From Glycine soja (taxonomy: Eukaryota > Streptophyta > Magnoliopsida > Fabales > Fabaceae): 64,000 nt of DNA. The stretch is taken from positions 34,186,411-34,250,410 of the forward strand of contig NC_041004.1 in assembly GCF_004193775.1 (NCBI RefSeq), written 5' to 3'. Both the position numbers and the translations under genes were made by a program. The notes under the pieces are model-generated. The model searched no databases. It saw nothing but the letters and a program-made list of their open reading frames with translations, and was not told where the DNA came from. Every line of letters starts with the position of its first letter. The stretch's first letter is position 1. Positions 23,930-36,188 of the stretch are shown in pieces.

Positions 23930-24020
23930 ATGTAAAAAGAGACTCCCTCCGTTAATACTTTTAAAAGGGACCCTGTTTAATAAATAGTTTCTAAAAGGGT
24001 CCCTGCCTTGTAAATTTGCC
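23930..24020 (-). repeat. MULE right terminal inverted repeat
   Basis: This is the inverted partner of 15010-15103, ending in GTAAATTTGCC. It carries AAAAGGGACCCTGTTTAATAA and TAAAAGGGTCCCTGCC blocks that mirror the left end. Followed by the target duplication GTAAACAAT at 24022-24030. Confidence 0.88.
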
Positions 24021-24084
24021 AGTAAACAATCCCTCAACTCCCAGCATTCTGACCCGAACCCGAAGAAACTAAATATATCTTCTC

Positions 24085-24300
24085 CCTTGTCTTCTACTTT
24101 TTGAAGCTGCGATGTCAATAATAAATCTGTGCAATAAAGGCATTACTGTACGACCTGTAATTGGTTTTCCACCCGTACAAATTCAGCTCAATAATTCATT
24201 TTGTATTTGACAGGTGCAATGATATTTTCTTCCTTTTTATTTATCGTTTAGATTGATGTACATAAATTACAAAATAAATTGTCGTATATCTATAATCTTT
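24085..24300. repeat. Diverged dispersed repeat, copy 2 of 3
   Basis: It matches 6128-6420 in order and orientation, including TTTGTATTTGACAGGTGCAA followed by TGATATTTTCTTC. It directly follows the MULE insertion site, so the MULE landed beside this repeat. Confidence 0.55.
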
Positions 24301-24443
24301 TCAATTTATTAGTTAAAATTTTGATGTATTATTATTTCTCTTTCTTTTTAAAACAAGGATATAGTGAAAATTAGTTAATATATTATTTTAGAATTTTAAA
24401 ATGATAAATAAATTTAAATAATTTTATATAAAACTGATAAATA

Positions 24444-24495
<52 letters not shown>

Positions 24496-26725
24496 TTTTT
24501 ACCAACTGAGTGCAATTTTTTCTTCTATTTTCTAAATGGGGGCACTATTAAATTTTTTTTCCAAAATAAGTTATAAGAAGTTGTAACGTCTATTATGACT
24601 TTAATTTTTTTTCATAAGTAATTTTACGATTTCAGTGAAATTTTTTTTACAACTTCAAACTAGTAAATTATTTTATTTTATATTTTTTTTGTTTTTACGA
24701 CTTTGAAGTCGTAATATATAATATTTTTTTAATGGATTACCACTTCAAAGTCGTAATTCCTTTTTTTCACGTTATTTTTTTTTTGTATTTTTTTTTGTTT
24801 TTTTTATCAATTAATTAAAATTTGTACACTTCTGTCATCGCATTCCATCAACCAGTTTTGGTATGAAAAGAAGATATTTACATTTGAGTTTAATTACTTG
24901 CATAATTAATGTGGGATGAAGAGAATATCGATATATAAGAGAATATTTTCTTTGGCGCTAATGTAATAAAACTATACATGTTGTAAATAATTGTAAAACT
25001 ATATATTCTAGACAATATGTGATGGAAATAGCTATCGTGTACATGTATACACGTCATTGATTAATGGAAATATGGGCTAGAGAGAAATTCATGAATCATG
25101 ATATGAATTATGGACATGTACATCACGGTGGGGTTTGCAAATTTCACCTCTTTAAATGCATGGAATTCAATTCATTGGAACAGATTGGTACGTAAAACAC
25201 TTAAAACTAAATAAAATTTAGTAGTAATACGAAAAAATATTAAATGAAATATTTATTAATGCAATATGAAAACAATTTAAATTATAATATGAAATTTTGG
25301 TGTATAGTGTATATATTTTTATGTCCTATTTTACCTTTATAACCACCTCTGTATATCATTTTTCTCTCCCATTATCTTACTTTACTCATATAAATTAATA
25401 ATTACACTCTTCAAATAACTCACACCCTCCAATTGCACAACATGGAGTGCAAACCATATATCCACTATTATTTAGGTTCTATTATCTCTCTTTTATTTTA
25501 TTGTTGTTTTAAAATAAATATAGAGTGTCTCTTTTATCCTATTTTTTATTAAATTTATCTATAATTTATATTAATGAGATATATATAATAATAATAATAA
25601 GTGTTATATTTATTAGAATAAGGCACTATTTATAAAATTATTACAAAATTTAATAAAAAAAATATGTTCCAAAATCATATTAAAAATGGATACTGTTTCA
25701 TTATTATTTTGATGAAAGAAATTCATTAAAAAATTAAAATTAAAAAAATGTATTATTCATTTTGTATTTGCTGGTACAATGATATTTCTTTGTTTTTTTA
25801 GTTATCGTTTATTATTGATGAACACAAATTATAAAAAAATTGTTAATATTAAAATTATATATAATTTTCAATATATATGTTTTAACCTTTTTTATTTATT
25901 CATTCAAACATTTATTATTATTTATTTTATTAATAAGGATATAGTGAAATATATTAATTAATATTATTATAGAATTTTAAAATGATAAATAAATAGAAAA
26001 AAATTGATAAATGGATAAATAAAAAATTCAAGTTGTATTATTTTATTATTTTATTTTATTACTTTTATAATATTTTTGTAAAGAAATTATTTGACAATAA
26101 AATATAAATATTTTTATATTAAAAAAATAATTAGCAATTTTTAAACTAATAAATAGGCCGATTAATAAAAAGTTATGGAAGTATTTTAAATTATCCTTTA
26201 ATATTATATTTATTTTATATATACGTACATGTGTGTGTTTTTAAAAAAAATCAAAATTATTATAGGATATTAATAACCAAAATTGTTCTACTAGAGTTAT
26301 ATATAAAAAAGAATTGTTACACATTATTAAAGCTAATTATTTTTTCAAATTTCAAATTAATTCATTTTTTTCTGAATAATAGTATTAATTATATTTAAAT
26401 TTTAAAAGTTATAAAGTTAGAAAAAATAATCATCATCAGGGAAACTACTAATTTCAAAATTATATATAAAAATATATTTAAAAATTCTCAAATAGTTATG
26501 ACTTGTGTATTTATTTAATATAATGATCTATTTTTCATCTTTTTTAAAATATAAAATTAATTTTGATAACAATTTTTTTAAAATTAGTATTTATAATTTA
26601 TAGGGACGAATGCCTAAATTAATTTCAACTATAAATTTTTCATTAAAATTTGTATATAGTTTAGAAATTGAGTGTAGCACCAAAAAAACATGTCTATAGT
26701 CTTTGAATTATTATTTTTTAAGTAA

Positions 26726-26772
<47 letters not shown>

Positions 26773-27569
26773 TTTGTCTATACTTATAAATCAACTTTTT
26801 TTTACAACTAATTGAAAGACAAACCTTTCTCATTGTCTGTATTATGTAAGATTAAGGTGTCATCTTTTAGTTGAGCTTTTTTTTTTTCAAAGAAAACCCT
26901 TTTTTATTGTCATTTTATTTTTATTCCAAAACAATATAGTTTTTATTTTAATTTTTTAAGATTTAAAAAATAGAGTTTAATTTTTATATATTATCAGTAT
27001 ATTTTTTAAACTATCAATTAATTTAAAATCATAGTTAATATAATTTTTAAGATAACTGTTAGACACTTCAAAGAAAAAGGATAGTTACTAAAAAAATTAA
27101 CAAAACTATCATACATATGATTGAATAACTATGTAACTACACTAAAATTATGTTTATTTTTGTGATTTTCAAATTTTCATTTGAAGGAGGGGACGAAGAG
27201 GCTATTTTGAATTAAAATTTTAGCTGAAGTGATTGATGAAGACATAGTGAAAAAACAAACAAACAAAATTAAACAGAGACCACATTGGAGTTTTGCATTC
27301 AATGGCTCCACAAATCAATATAATTTAAGCAAGCCCTTCAAGTTTCTGTCAATGGAAAAATTGAAACCCACCATCAAAGAGGTGAGTGTCAACAACCCTA
27401 TGAACTGGAGAGAGTTCAGAATATTATTTAGGCTAAGAATATGGTGGAGTTGGTGGAAGAGAAAGTTGGAGATGTAAAAATTGTTTATTAATATTTTAAT
27501 ATGTAATCGGAATTTAAATAATCATATTGATAAATAGAAAATTTAATTAGCCATAAATCTATTAAATAA

Positions 27570-27765
27570 TGAGGAATGCTAGTGATATTTTTTTTTGACA
27601 TTCTACCTAAAATTCTCTATTTATTGGTTAAAATTTATTAAAAATTATTCATTTTGATAAGTTTTACTTCTCATTTAATATAAATCATGAGAAATAATTA
27701 TTAAATGAGAAACAAAATTTACTCCGATGATTTCTAATAAATTATCATGTAACATGTGGATATTA
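27570..27765. mobile_element. Small foldback (MITE-like) element
   Basis: The left arm AATTTATTAAAAATTAT..TTTTACTTCTCATTTAA pairs with the right arm TTAAATGAGAAACAAAATTTA..ATTTCTAATAAATT when folded, with the centre near 27680. The outer ends share TAGTGATAT. No coding sequence. The exact ends and target duplication were not determined. Confidence 0.5.
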
Positions 27766-29284
27766 GTGATATAATTATATTGTAAAGCAAAAGCAAACAA
27801 ATATTTATACATCTCACATTTTTGCCTCTTCCTGATTAGTCACTTAGGTGAGCGTCTCAAGAATTATTACTCACCTAATTGTTATAAAACACCTTGTAGT
27901 GTACCAAACATGAAAAAAATAAAAATCAGAGCTACCAATATTTTCATGCAATCAATTTTTGGGTCCTTGAATCTTCTTTGAATCATTGGTCATTAAACTA
28001 CTGTTCATCATAAATTGACAAAATAGTAAAAATAGTACGTATTTCAGAATGCCAAATAATTTCTAATCTTCCAATAATTCATTTTATCATTAAACCTGCC
28101 AAGCAGTAACAAACAAAATTAGAACATCAATAATCAATTTGGTTGTAATGTAGATTTTTCTTCTTTGACTTGTTGATTTTTCACTTTCTACATCTACAAA
28201 GGACACTCCAAAGTTCAAGTACAAACCACAAAAAGAAGCAGAGAAAAAGAGAGTGTAGAACTGAAGATCCAGGAGCTTTTGGAACTGAGAAATTGTTGGA
28301 GGAAACAGTCTTTCAGGTTCATGCAATGTGCATTGTAGTTAACATTAGTTTGTGATATGATAATACCAATTAGATCCTTATAGTAGTTAATTTTGTTTAT
28401 CACTAATTCTGATTTGTGTCTTCACTCTAAAACTATGCCATGATCTTTTATTAGGAAAAATCTACTCTAGATTCTATCCTCTTCCCCCAATTGTGTTCAG
28501 CTTCTGATTTTTCATTTTGGTTTTGTTTCTTTTGTTCTGTTTGTTTGAGATGTTGCCATTGGTTACTTTACAAGTGATTCTTTTTCCCCTTGTATTCTTC
28601 TGGGCCTTCTGTTTGTAGTTGATATTTAAAAATTTTAATTTTATCTTTATGCAAAGCAAGAATGACTTTAGCCAAAGTGGCAAAGCCATTTTTTGTTGAA
28701 AGTATCTTCACTTTATGTCTGTACAAGAAGATGGATGGATCCTATGTGTATATCAGTACTGGAATCTGCCTTATCTTACTTTGAAGAGTCACAGCACATC
28801 TGCACTATGGATGTCTTTTAACTTTTTTGTATTAAAATACATCTTTATTATACTTGAGAGCATAGATTTTCATATTCACAAGAATACTAAAAATTGGTTT
28901 GTCTTTAAAATGGGTCATTTCTCATAAAAATAGATAATTTGTAGGAATTTTGGAGTTCATATCTCTAAATTGCAAGTGTACTAAAGAAACTAGCTTAATA
29001 ATTTTTTAAATATTTTAAAAGAGTAAACAGTGGAAATAAAAACTATGAACCTGTGTGACTTATTGTAAACATAAACCTTTTCTTCGTAGCTAGGAAGCCT
29101 CTAGAAGATTCTATAATTCTTTTGGTGAAAGATCACACGAGTAAGGAAACGGCGTCCTATGTTGGAAACATAAGTCAAACAAACACATGTTTTCTAAATC
29201 TTGAAAATTTGAAAATGAAAACAGGGAAATTTTTGTGGCTCTTGATTTGTATCAATCACAAGTTATTCATTTGTCCGATGGTTG

Positions 29285-30655
29285 ATGTGCTTGCTCAACA
29301 GGATCAGAAGAAGAGATCTCATGGGGTCTACTATTGAATATCACATCCAACACATAATTAAAATCCCAGAAGAGATTGAGCCTGCATTGTGGCCAGAATG
29401 TTGTATCTACAAGGTACCTACTAGTCTTTTGAAGGTGAAAGAGGTGGCCTACACTCCTCTATTGATCTCAATTGGCCCTATCCACCATAACAAAGAGCAA
29501 CTAATGGAAATGCAAGAGCAGAAACACAGATATTTTCATTTCTTTTGGGCACGCCTAAGCCTAATGAACAAGCTTGATTTTGTGCACTACAAAGCCTTCC
29601 TTGAACTAGAAGAGCGAAACCTACGCCGTTGTTACCAAAAGAAATTCCCCGAAATCAGCAAGGAGCAATTTGTGGAGATGCTGCTGCTGGATACTGTGTT
29701 CATCATGGAGCTGTTTCTGAGAGAAGCGAAAAAATGGGAACATAAGGATGACTATCTAATGACTCAAGGATGTGTTAGCAAAAGTATCCGGTGTGACTTG
29801 ATGCTGCTTGAGAATCAGCTTCCAATGGTAGTGTTGGAAAATCTATATGATAGAGTTGTTCCAAGCAATGCCAAAAAACACACCAGATTTATTAACCTTG
29901 CTCATGAGTACTTTAGATCTTATTATCCTCATCAGCAATCTTCAGAAAACAAGTTTGAGCTGAGAAAGTGGGAGAAATCACTGCATTTCACTGATTTAAT
30001 TAGAAATGCCTATCTCCCTAAGAAACTGAGCAGTCAGAAAAACTATCCTCAAAAGGAGTGTGTGCTAAGGACTGCAACAAAGTTGAATGAGTCTGGGATA
30101 AGCTTTGATAAGGTTGACGAGAGATGCTTACTTGACGTAAAGTTTGAGAAGAAGCGATTTTTCAGCTGGTTTCTTTGCTTGGGTTGCTTGCCATGCTGCA
30201 AGTTGTTCAAAGCTAGGTTTCTAATCCCCCAGTTGAAAGTAGACCACACAACAGAATGTGTTCTTAGGAACCTGATAGCCTTTGAGCAGTGTCACTATCC
30301 TGAGGAGCCTTACATTTGCAACTATGTTTCTCTAATTGACTCTCTTATTCACACCAAAGATGATGCAGAGTTTCTTGTTGAGAAAGAAGCTATTGTCCAT
30401 GAACTGGGAAGTGATCAGGAATTGGCAAATTTGGTTAATGATCTTAGTAAACATGTGGTGACAAATTCAACATGCTACCACCAAATTATTGAAGATGTTA
30501 ATGAACACTACAACAATAATTGGAAGTGGGCAATGGGTACATTAAGGTGGGTTTACTTCCGTGACCCTTGGAGAAGCAGTTCTACTATAGTTGGAGTTGC
30601 TGTCCTCGTATTCACCATCTTCAACTTCTACCGCGTAACTGATCTACTCTTTTAG
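29285..30655 (+). CDS. DUF247 (UPF0481) family protein, intact
   Basis: A single open frame of 456 residues from ATG 29285. A second ATG at 29321 (444 residues, MGSTIEYHIQHI) is as plausible, since recognisable family sequence starts around ECCIYKVP. The domain covers nearly the whole protein: PLLISIGPIHH near the N-terminus, ERNLRRCY, EMLLLDTVFIMELFL, RCDLMLLENQLPMVVLENLY, IPQLKVDHTTECVLRNLIAFEQ, NYVSLIDSLIHT, DPWRSSSTIVG and a C-terminal hydrophobic helix (VAVLVFTIFNFYRV). The length is normal for the family. The molecular role is unknown; some DUF247 genes are linked to grass self-incompatibility loci, which says nothing direct about this one. It is the probable source or sister of the pseudogene at 9372-9850, and tail-to-tail with CYP51. 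Confidence 0.93.
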   Translation: MCLLNRIRRRDLMGSTIEYHIQHIIKIPEEIEPALWPECCIYKVPTSLLKVKEVAYTPLLISIGPIHHNKEQLMEMQEQKHRYFHFFWARLSLMNKLDFVHYKAFLELEERNLRRCYQKKFPEISKEQFVEMLLLDTVFIMELFLREAKKWEHKDDYLMTQGCVSKSIRCDLMLLENQLPMVVLENLYDRVVPSNAKKHTRFINLAHEYFRSYYPHQQSSENKFELRKWEKSLHFTDLIRNAYLPKKLSSQKNYPQKECVLRTATKLNESGISFDKVDERCLLDVKFEKKRFFSWFLCLGCLPCCKLFKARFLIPQLKVDHTTECVLRNLIAFEQCHYPEEPYICNYVSLIDSLIHTKDDAEFLVEKEAIVHELGSDQELANLVNDLSKHVVTNSTCYHQIIEDVNEHYNNNWKWAMGTLRWVYFRDPWRSSSTIVGVAVLVFTIFNFYRVTDLLF

Positions 30656-31406
30656 TAAGTGCATGTTTGCTTACACATTATTTCTACCTAGATTTTCGTC
30701 AATTCAGAAGTTGGTTGTTGTGGTTTATGCGTCTTATGGGCTGTTGGAGTGCTTTTGGTGGTTGATACAGTCTGCAGACATCGTTCCAAACATGCCGTAA
30801 ATTGAGAATTATAAATTGATTATTGAATGACCTTTTTAGTATTACATCATTGTCAATGATTGCACCATAACTATTTCATTTCCCATTTACTTGTACTAAA
30901 AGTGGTTTGTTTATTGTTGAACCTATGTATTAATAATAGTTGCACATGTGTGTGATGATGGTACATGTGCATCCTGAACTCTTGGAAACATGCTAAGATG
31001 AGAAACTATCTTTTTAAATAAGGCCACTTTAGTTGGTTGAATTCTGAATAGAGTCCTCTAATTTTTTTTATGAATTGATATATCCTCTAAGAAATAAGAA
31101 TATATAAGTAAATTAGTTTAGAGGGAGAAAGATTCCCCAGCTTTTAAATGGAACCAGTTTGTTCAAATATCCCATGCAGCATTTTACACTAACCAACCCG
31201 AGTAACTAATTGCATCACAGTAGCATCTAATACACAAAACCAAAATAAGTTTAAATCACTTACCAGAATTACAAAATAAAAAATCAAAATCAAGATTCTA
31301 GATATCCATTGTTAAATAAACAATGAACTTGGATAGAAGCTGAACCAGAAAAGACTAACAATAACTGCTTAAAATAAAATCATGCCAGAAACCGAATCAT
31401 GCAGTC
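30656..31406. repeat. 3' flank of DUF247, duplicated at 9851-11345
   Basis: The 750 bases between the DUF247 stop codon and the CYP51 stop codon hold no gene. About 30798-31250 match the flank of the DUF247 pseudogene (TAAATTGAGAATTATA, ATCATTGTCAATGATTGCA, GTGTGATGATGGTAC, AATTGATATATCCTCTAAG). Both 3' untranslated regions must lie here. Confidence 0.7.
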
Positions 31407-33695
31407 CTATTGATTAACCGAAAGCTCCTTCCGCTTATATCGGACCATCACTTTCCCCTTCACTCCCACAACCATGGCATTCCAATCAATCTCGGGGAAA
31501 GGTGACACCAACTCCAGTTCAAAATTCCTAAGCAGATGAGTCCATATAGCTTTTATCTGCAGATATGCAAAAGGCTCCCCAAGGCATCCATGTCTGCCTC
31601 CTCCAAATGAAATGTATGAGAATGCACCTGCCACCTTGTCCTCTTCCCTCCCCACAGCAAATCGATCAGGATCATACCTATCAGGGTCCTTGAAAACATG
31701 ACCTAGCCTGTTTGCAAAAGCAGGTGATGTGGCAATTATATGACCCTTGGGAATGTCATACTCTTTACCCTCTCGTGTCGTGACACTAAAATCAGTGTGT
31801 GAGCTTCTCATCAGCATAATTAGAGGAGGATGGAGTCTCAAGGCTTCTTTGATGCACCTATACAGCACATCCATTTCAGCCAAAACATCATGATCAACTC
31901 TGTCCCCATGCTTTTCTATTAACATCTTCTGCTCCTCCTGCACAGCTGAAAGGCACTGGTTGTCAGACAGCAGATATGCTCCAGTCCAAGTGGAGGTAAT
32001 TGAACTTGTGTGTTGACCGGCAAAAAGTGCAGCAATGAGGAGTCCGGTCACTTCAGCTTCTGTTGTTGAGCGACCATCTTTGTATTTTGAGTCAATGAAG
32101 CACTGCAGCATGTCTTCTTCTGATTTGCTGGCACTCTTGCGAGATGTTATGATGCTTGCGAAGATTTCAGCAAGCTTCTTGCGTGCCTGGTCACGGCGCT
32201 TGTGAGCTGGGATTGGCAGGTATGGGAAGAGAACACTGATTGGAAGCATCCCATTGTCAAGGTCGTGGAACAATGCAGAGACATCATCAAAGAGCTTGTC
32301 ACGAACTTCACGCCCCAAGAGACATCTACTGGCTGTCAAGATGATCAGATGCTCAAGCTCATACTTCAAATCAACCTCACCACTTGGTCCCCATTTTGAG
32401 AAATAGTCCTGCAAATTGAGTTTGTGTTTGGGAAAGAGCAGTCTTCAATACCAATACAACAAATGAAAATTACAAAGAAAGAGTTTACTATTAACAACAT
32501 AGAGAAACAAAACAATGAACTGCCAGGTTTGACGCCATTTCACCATGGTCAAGTCCAAATGGAAATGAGGAGCTTCTCCAGCTTTATATGGAACGAATTC
32601 AAGTAGCAGAATAAAACTTTGTTTCCAATTAAAAGAAGAATCACACTACACTAAGACGAGAGTTAAACTTATAATCATTGTTGACAATTCAATGACCCAT
32701 TCTGGTGATAAGAAGTATGCATTTTTGCTATAAATGATAAAATTGTTAAATTTTACCCAGTTTTCTAGTAAGAATTATAATGCCACACTTTTCACTCTAA
32801 AGCAAAATCATCTATATCTGATTCCACCAAGTTGGATAAGGCTGCTTAGTTATTGTTATTATTGAATAAAAGTTGCAATAAGCTACGGCCTGCAGAATAC
32901 ACAGATCATTGCAGGCATTGCCACTGACCAAATCCAACAAAGCATTCGGTACAGTTGTTTTTTGGGCGGCTAATAATTAAAGGAGTTTGTACAAGACAAG
33001 GGAAACAGAGAATTTCTGAATAACCGTACCAAACCCTTAAAAAATTTCAAAGTACCATACAATTTGTCACAAAATAAAATAAACCAAACCATATTCCTGA
33101 TTGATTACAATGATCAAGTCCAAGACCAATACAAAATACAATTCCAAATCAATATGAGACACCATCACAATAGATCATCCAATACCCAAAAGTTAAATAA
33201 AAAGGACCAATCAAACAAAAATATAATACATACCTCAGCTTCTGCAACCATCTGATTGACATAGCCCTTGAGCTTGTTGACCCTAAGAGCCTCAGTGAAG
33301 AACCTGAACTGTTCCTGCCTCACAGAGTAATCAACATCAAAGACCACACCAGGTCCAAAACTTGGCACATTGAACTGATACACCTCTTGCTGGCTGAGAT
33401 CAGTCTCTGAGGCCTTGAAGAAGTATGCAGAGACCTCAGGGCCAACGAGGAAGGTGATGTTCTTGTGGAAGAGCTTGAGGGTGAAGACACTCCCAAGCTT
33501 AGGGTACTCCTCACGGAGCATAAAGATTGGACCTTTAAGGAAACGGATTAGCCCTCCAATTAAGGGCCACCCCTTCACAATTGGGGGTACCCTCTTTCTG
33601 GACTTGGGCACTATGAAAGCTGAGATGAGTTTGGCTACAAGGATTGTGGCCACAAGGAGGAGGCCAGTGTTCAGAAACCTACCATCAATTTCCAT
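31407..33695 (-). CDS. CYP51G1: Sterol 14-alpha-demethylase (obtusifoliol 14-demethylase), CYP51G type
   Basis: Two exons, 33695-33234 and 32408-31407, with an 825-bp GT-AG intron in phase 0, give 487 residues, the usual CYP51 length. The start ATG at 33695 gives MEIDGRFLNTGLLL. Residues about 10-29 form the membrane anchor that holds plant P450s in the endoplasmic reticulum. Seen: oxygen-binding I-helix motif AGQHTSS (about 284-290), ExxR as EALR (342-345), and the heme loop FGGGRHGCLG with axial Cys at about 429. In plants the enzyme removes the 14-alpha methyl group of obtusifoliol in sterol biosynthesis using NADPH-P450 reductase. All key motifs are intact, so it should be functional. A (GT)n-rich leader lies just upstream of the start. 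Numbering as G1 is by family resemblance. Confidence 0.95.
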
Positions 33696-33697
33696 GA

Positions 33698-33733
33698 TTG
33701 TGTTGTGTTGTGTGTGTGTGTGTGTGTGGTGTG
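33698..33733. repeat. GT-rich microsatellite in the CYP51 leader
   Basis: TGTTGTGTTG followed by a run of TG units, which reads as CA-rich sequence in the CYP51 transcript, immediately upstream of the start codon. It lies in the likely 5' untranslated region. Confidence 0.8.
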
Positions 33734-35664
33734 AAGATTGTGAAGTGGAAAATGATGTAGTAATGAAAGTGGATGTGATGTGAATAAGATGTGATGAGTA
33801 GTGTTTTGTGTTTTTGATCGGTGTAATTGTGGTGGTTTGATAAACCAAGGACTAATGACACAGATCTAATGTGTCATGAATCATGTTGTGCAGATCTGTG
33901 GTGTGATTTTGTTTGTTACACTTTATGAAGTTGTGTGTGTCCACTAAGGAGTGTGAATGTGCAAATGCAAATTTATAGGGTGGATTTGGCTTAGCTGGGC
34001 TCACAGTAATAATCACTGGGTTTTGGGAAATAAAACTGTGGGTTAAGGCTTTTTGGATGGATATGGTCATATGAGTTATGACTGGGTGGGGGTGTCTGTT
34101 CTATTCACGGGTCGAATATAAGGGGGTTAATTTTATGTGTTTAATTAGGGGCAATTTGGCATTAATGAAGAAAATAAGAGATGAAAGTAAAGGAGTTTTG
34201 GAGTTTTTTGGAATTAATTTGAAAATTTGGAAAATAATTATGGTAAAAATTTATTATTAATCCTCATTTGAGTTAATCTATGTAGGAGGAGTTTTTTTCC
34301 TTCGAAATCTCAGAATTAGAATAATCTTTTTTCTATGATTAGGAGGATTTGAATGTTCCAAGGAGACATTTTTGAAATGCACAAATGAATCGTCATTTCG
34401 AGAATTTCTCACTTTATTGTTTGAGAAGTTCTTAGAAATGCAAAGAGGAGTAGCTTTTTGATTTATTTGGTGGAAGGAAATTGTGGAAAATAAGAAAAAT
34501 ATTACTATTATTGTTATTATTTTTAGATTTTTCTTTCTTTGAGTATTAGAGGAAATATTTTTAAAAATTGATATTAATATTCACCAATCAAAATTGATCA
34601 AATAAAATATAACATCATTATTGATGTATACTAATTTTAGCTATGAAATAAAATTGACGATGACATTAACACTGAATTTGTTTGGGGTTAAGTAGGAGAA
34701 AAATTAAAGGAGAATGAAGCTGATTCAACTTTTAGAAATAAAGTGGAAAGAAAGATGATGCAGATATTAAATTTTTATTATTTCTTAAAGATGAGAAGTA
34801 AGAAGAAAGAAAATTATTTCGTGTGACTCATTATAAAAACAATTTCCAAATCACAATGAAATGGCAGGAAAGTGATATATATCTCTCATTTATTTTTTTA
34901 TAATATTATAAACTAAAAATCGTAAATAATTTATGCTAAGAAAAAATTATATAATTTTTTTATTATTACAAACTATGTTTGTATAATTTATTTATTTCTA
35001 TTCACTTTCTTTTTCACTGGCCGAACAGAAATTTTTTCACTTTTTTCTCCATTTCTATTCATCTAAATAATATAATTTCTTTATTTCTCTATCTTTTTAT
35101 TGGATAAATGATTACTTTAATTCTTGAAAGTATAAATTGATAATAGTTTAATCTTTAAAAAAATTTAAAAAATATTATTTATTCTCTGTGAAAAAAATAT
35201 AACAAATTCGTAATATTGTTAAGAAACTTATGTTATGTTGACATTAAAGATGGTGCCTATGTGATATTTTTATTAATGACATGGCTTTGGTTTTTACAAG
35301 TGATGTGCTTCCTAAGCGAGAGTAAAATGTCAAGAAAAAAAAAACTTTTTATTACTTTAGTAACACACAGAGCCTTTTGTTATTTCCTTTTAAGCTTTTT
35401 ATGAGTGAGGCCGAGCACTTTCACAACCTTCATTGTGTTAACCTTTCGTGGTCTACACTACATTATAAGGAAAACCAACAAAAACACAATATAGTATGGA
35501 TTTTTGAATTAAAATTTGTTCATGGACCAAAATGACACTAAGTAGTAATATTCATGGATCAATTTATTTGTCAATTGTATAATGAGACTAACATTGATCA
35601 TGATTGACACCACCAGGCCTTTCATATTGCTTATCTTTGTAAGACTAAAATTTTAAGTCTATGA
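33734..35664. other. CYP51 promoter region and AT-rich intergenic DNA
   Basis: The first few hundred bases should include the CYP51 core promoter; I could not single out a convincing TATA box. The rest is AT-rich with no recognised gene, tandem repeat or terminal repeat. Confidence 0.5.
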
Positions 35665-36000
35665 TGTTACAAACTATAAAACAAAACACAAGTCATTAAC
35701 AAATGCAGAAAAATAAAATCAAAATATACTTCCAATCATTATCATGAAAGAGCTGTTTTGTTTTGATTCTTTCAAGCTCTCACACTCTCTCTTTGTAGAT
35801 GGTGTATCAAACGAAAATTGAAAGATATGAGCTTAGGGACCAAATAGATGAACTATATATAGGCATTCTACCATCATGAATACATTTAGTAGCTATTACT
35901 ACTAATTAATAGTCATTACCACTCATTAGTAGTCATTACCTCCCATCAGTAACTGATGGAGCACTTGACCTTCCAAAACGTACGAACCAAAATTATTACA
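35665..36000 (-). repeat. 3' LTR of the decayed Copia element
   Basis: On the plus strand it runs from TGTTACAAAC to AAAATTATTACA, so the ends read TG...CA. It is followed by a pyrimidine tract TTCTCTCACTT that is the polypurine tract on the element's coding strand. The outer boundary is tentative because the partner LTR is mostly missing. Confidence 0.55.
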
Positions 36001-36188
36001 TTCTCTCACTTGGTCTAAACGTTTTGTCTCATTGATTAAAATAAGTCAATGTTCAATCTTCTTAAAAAATAAACATATGAATCATAGCGATAGTTCCTCT
36101 TATAACGAGTAATATCATCCATGTATTATAACATGCTCAATTTCTCAAGTAGTATACTCAAGGTGGTAATAAAGCTTAATGAATACAA

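Larger units (their letters stand above)
15010..24020. mobile_element. Mutator-like element (MULE) carrying PMD and transposase genes
   Basis: A 9.0-kb element bounded by long terminal inverted repeats and a 9-bp near-perfect target duplication. The left terminus reads GGCAAATTTACC and the right terminus ends GTAAATTTGCC. Inside are two convergent multi-exon genes: a plant mobile domain gene on the plus strand (promoter just inside the left repeat) and a MuDR-type transposase on the minus strand (starting from the right side). Between their 3' ends lies a telomere-like repeat tract. Both genes carry disabling changes, so this copy is probably no longer autonomous, though the catalytic transposase region is largely open. 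Confidence 0.92.
24031..29284. other. AT-rich intergenic DNA with short repeats, no recognised gene
   Basis: No frame here matches a known family. Contents: dispersed repeat copy 2 (about 24085-24300) and copy 3 (about 25750-25900); TA tracts at about 24450-24494 and 26728-26766; a palindromic TTACGACTTTGAAGTCGTAA at about 24695-24714 with a related inverted motif near 24750; and a foldback element near 27570-27765. Two unremarkable open stretches, 27229-27477 (82 codons) and 28170-28355, have no recognisable domain. The 28.1-29.28 kb part may contain untranslated upstream exons of the DUF247 gene, which I cannot confirm. Confidence 0.5.

Noticed and set aside
27229..27477. 82-codon open frame
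   Set aside because: No recognisable domain and no supporting splice or promoter structure; kept only as a mention in the intergenic entry.
33415..33783. 122-codon plus-strand frame over CYP51 exon 1
   Set aside because: It is the antisense shadow of the CYP51 first exon, whose sense translation has clear P450 features.
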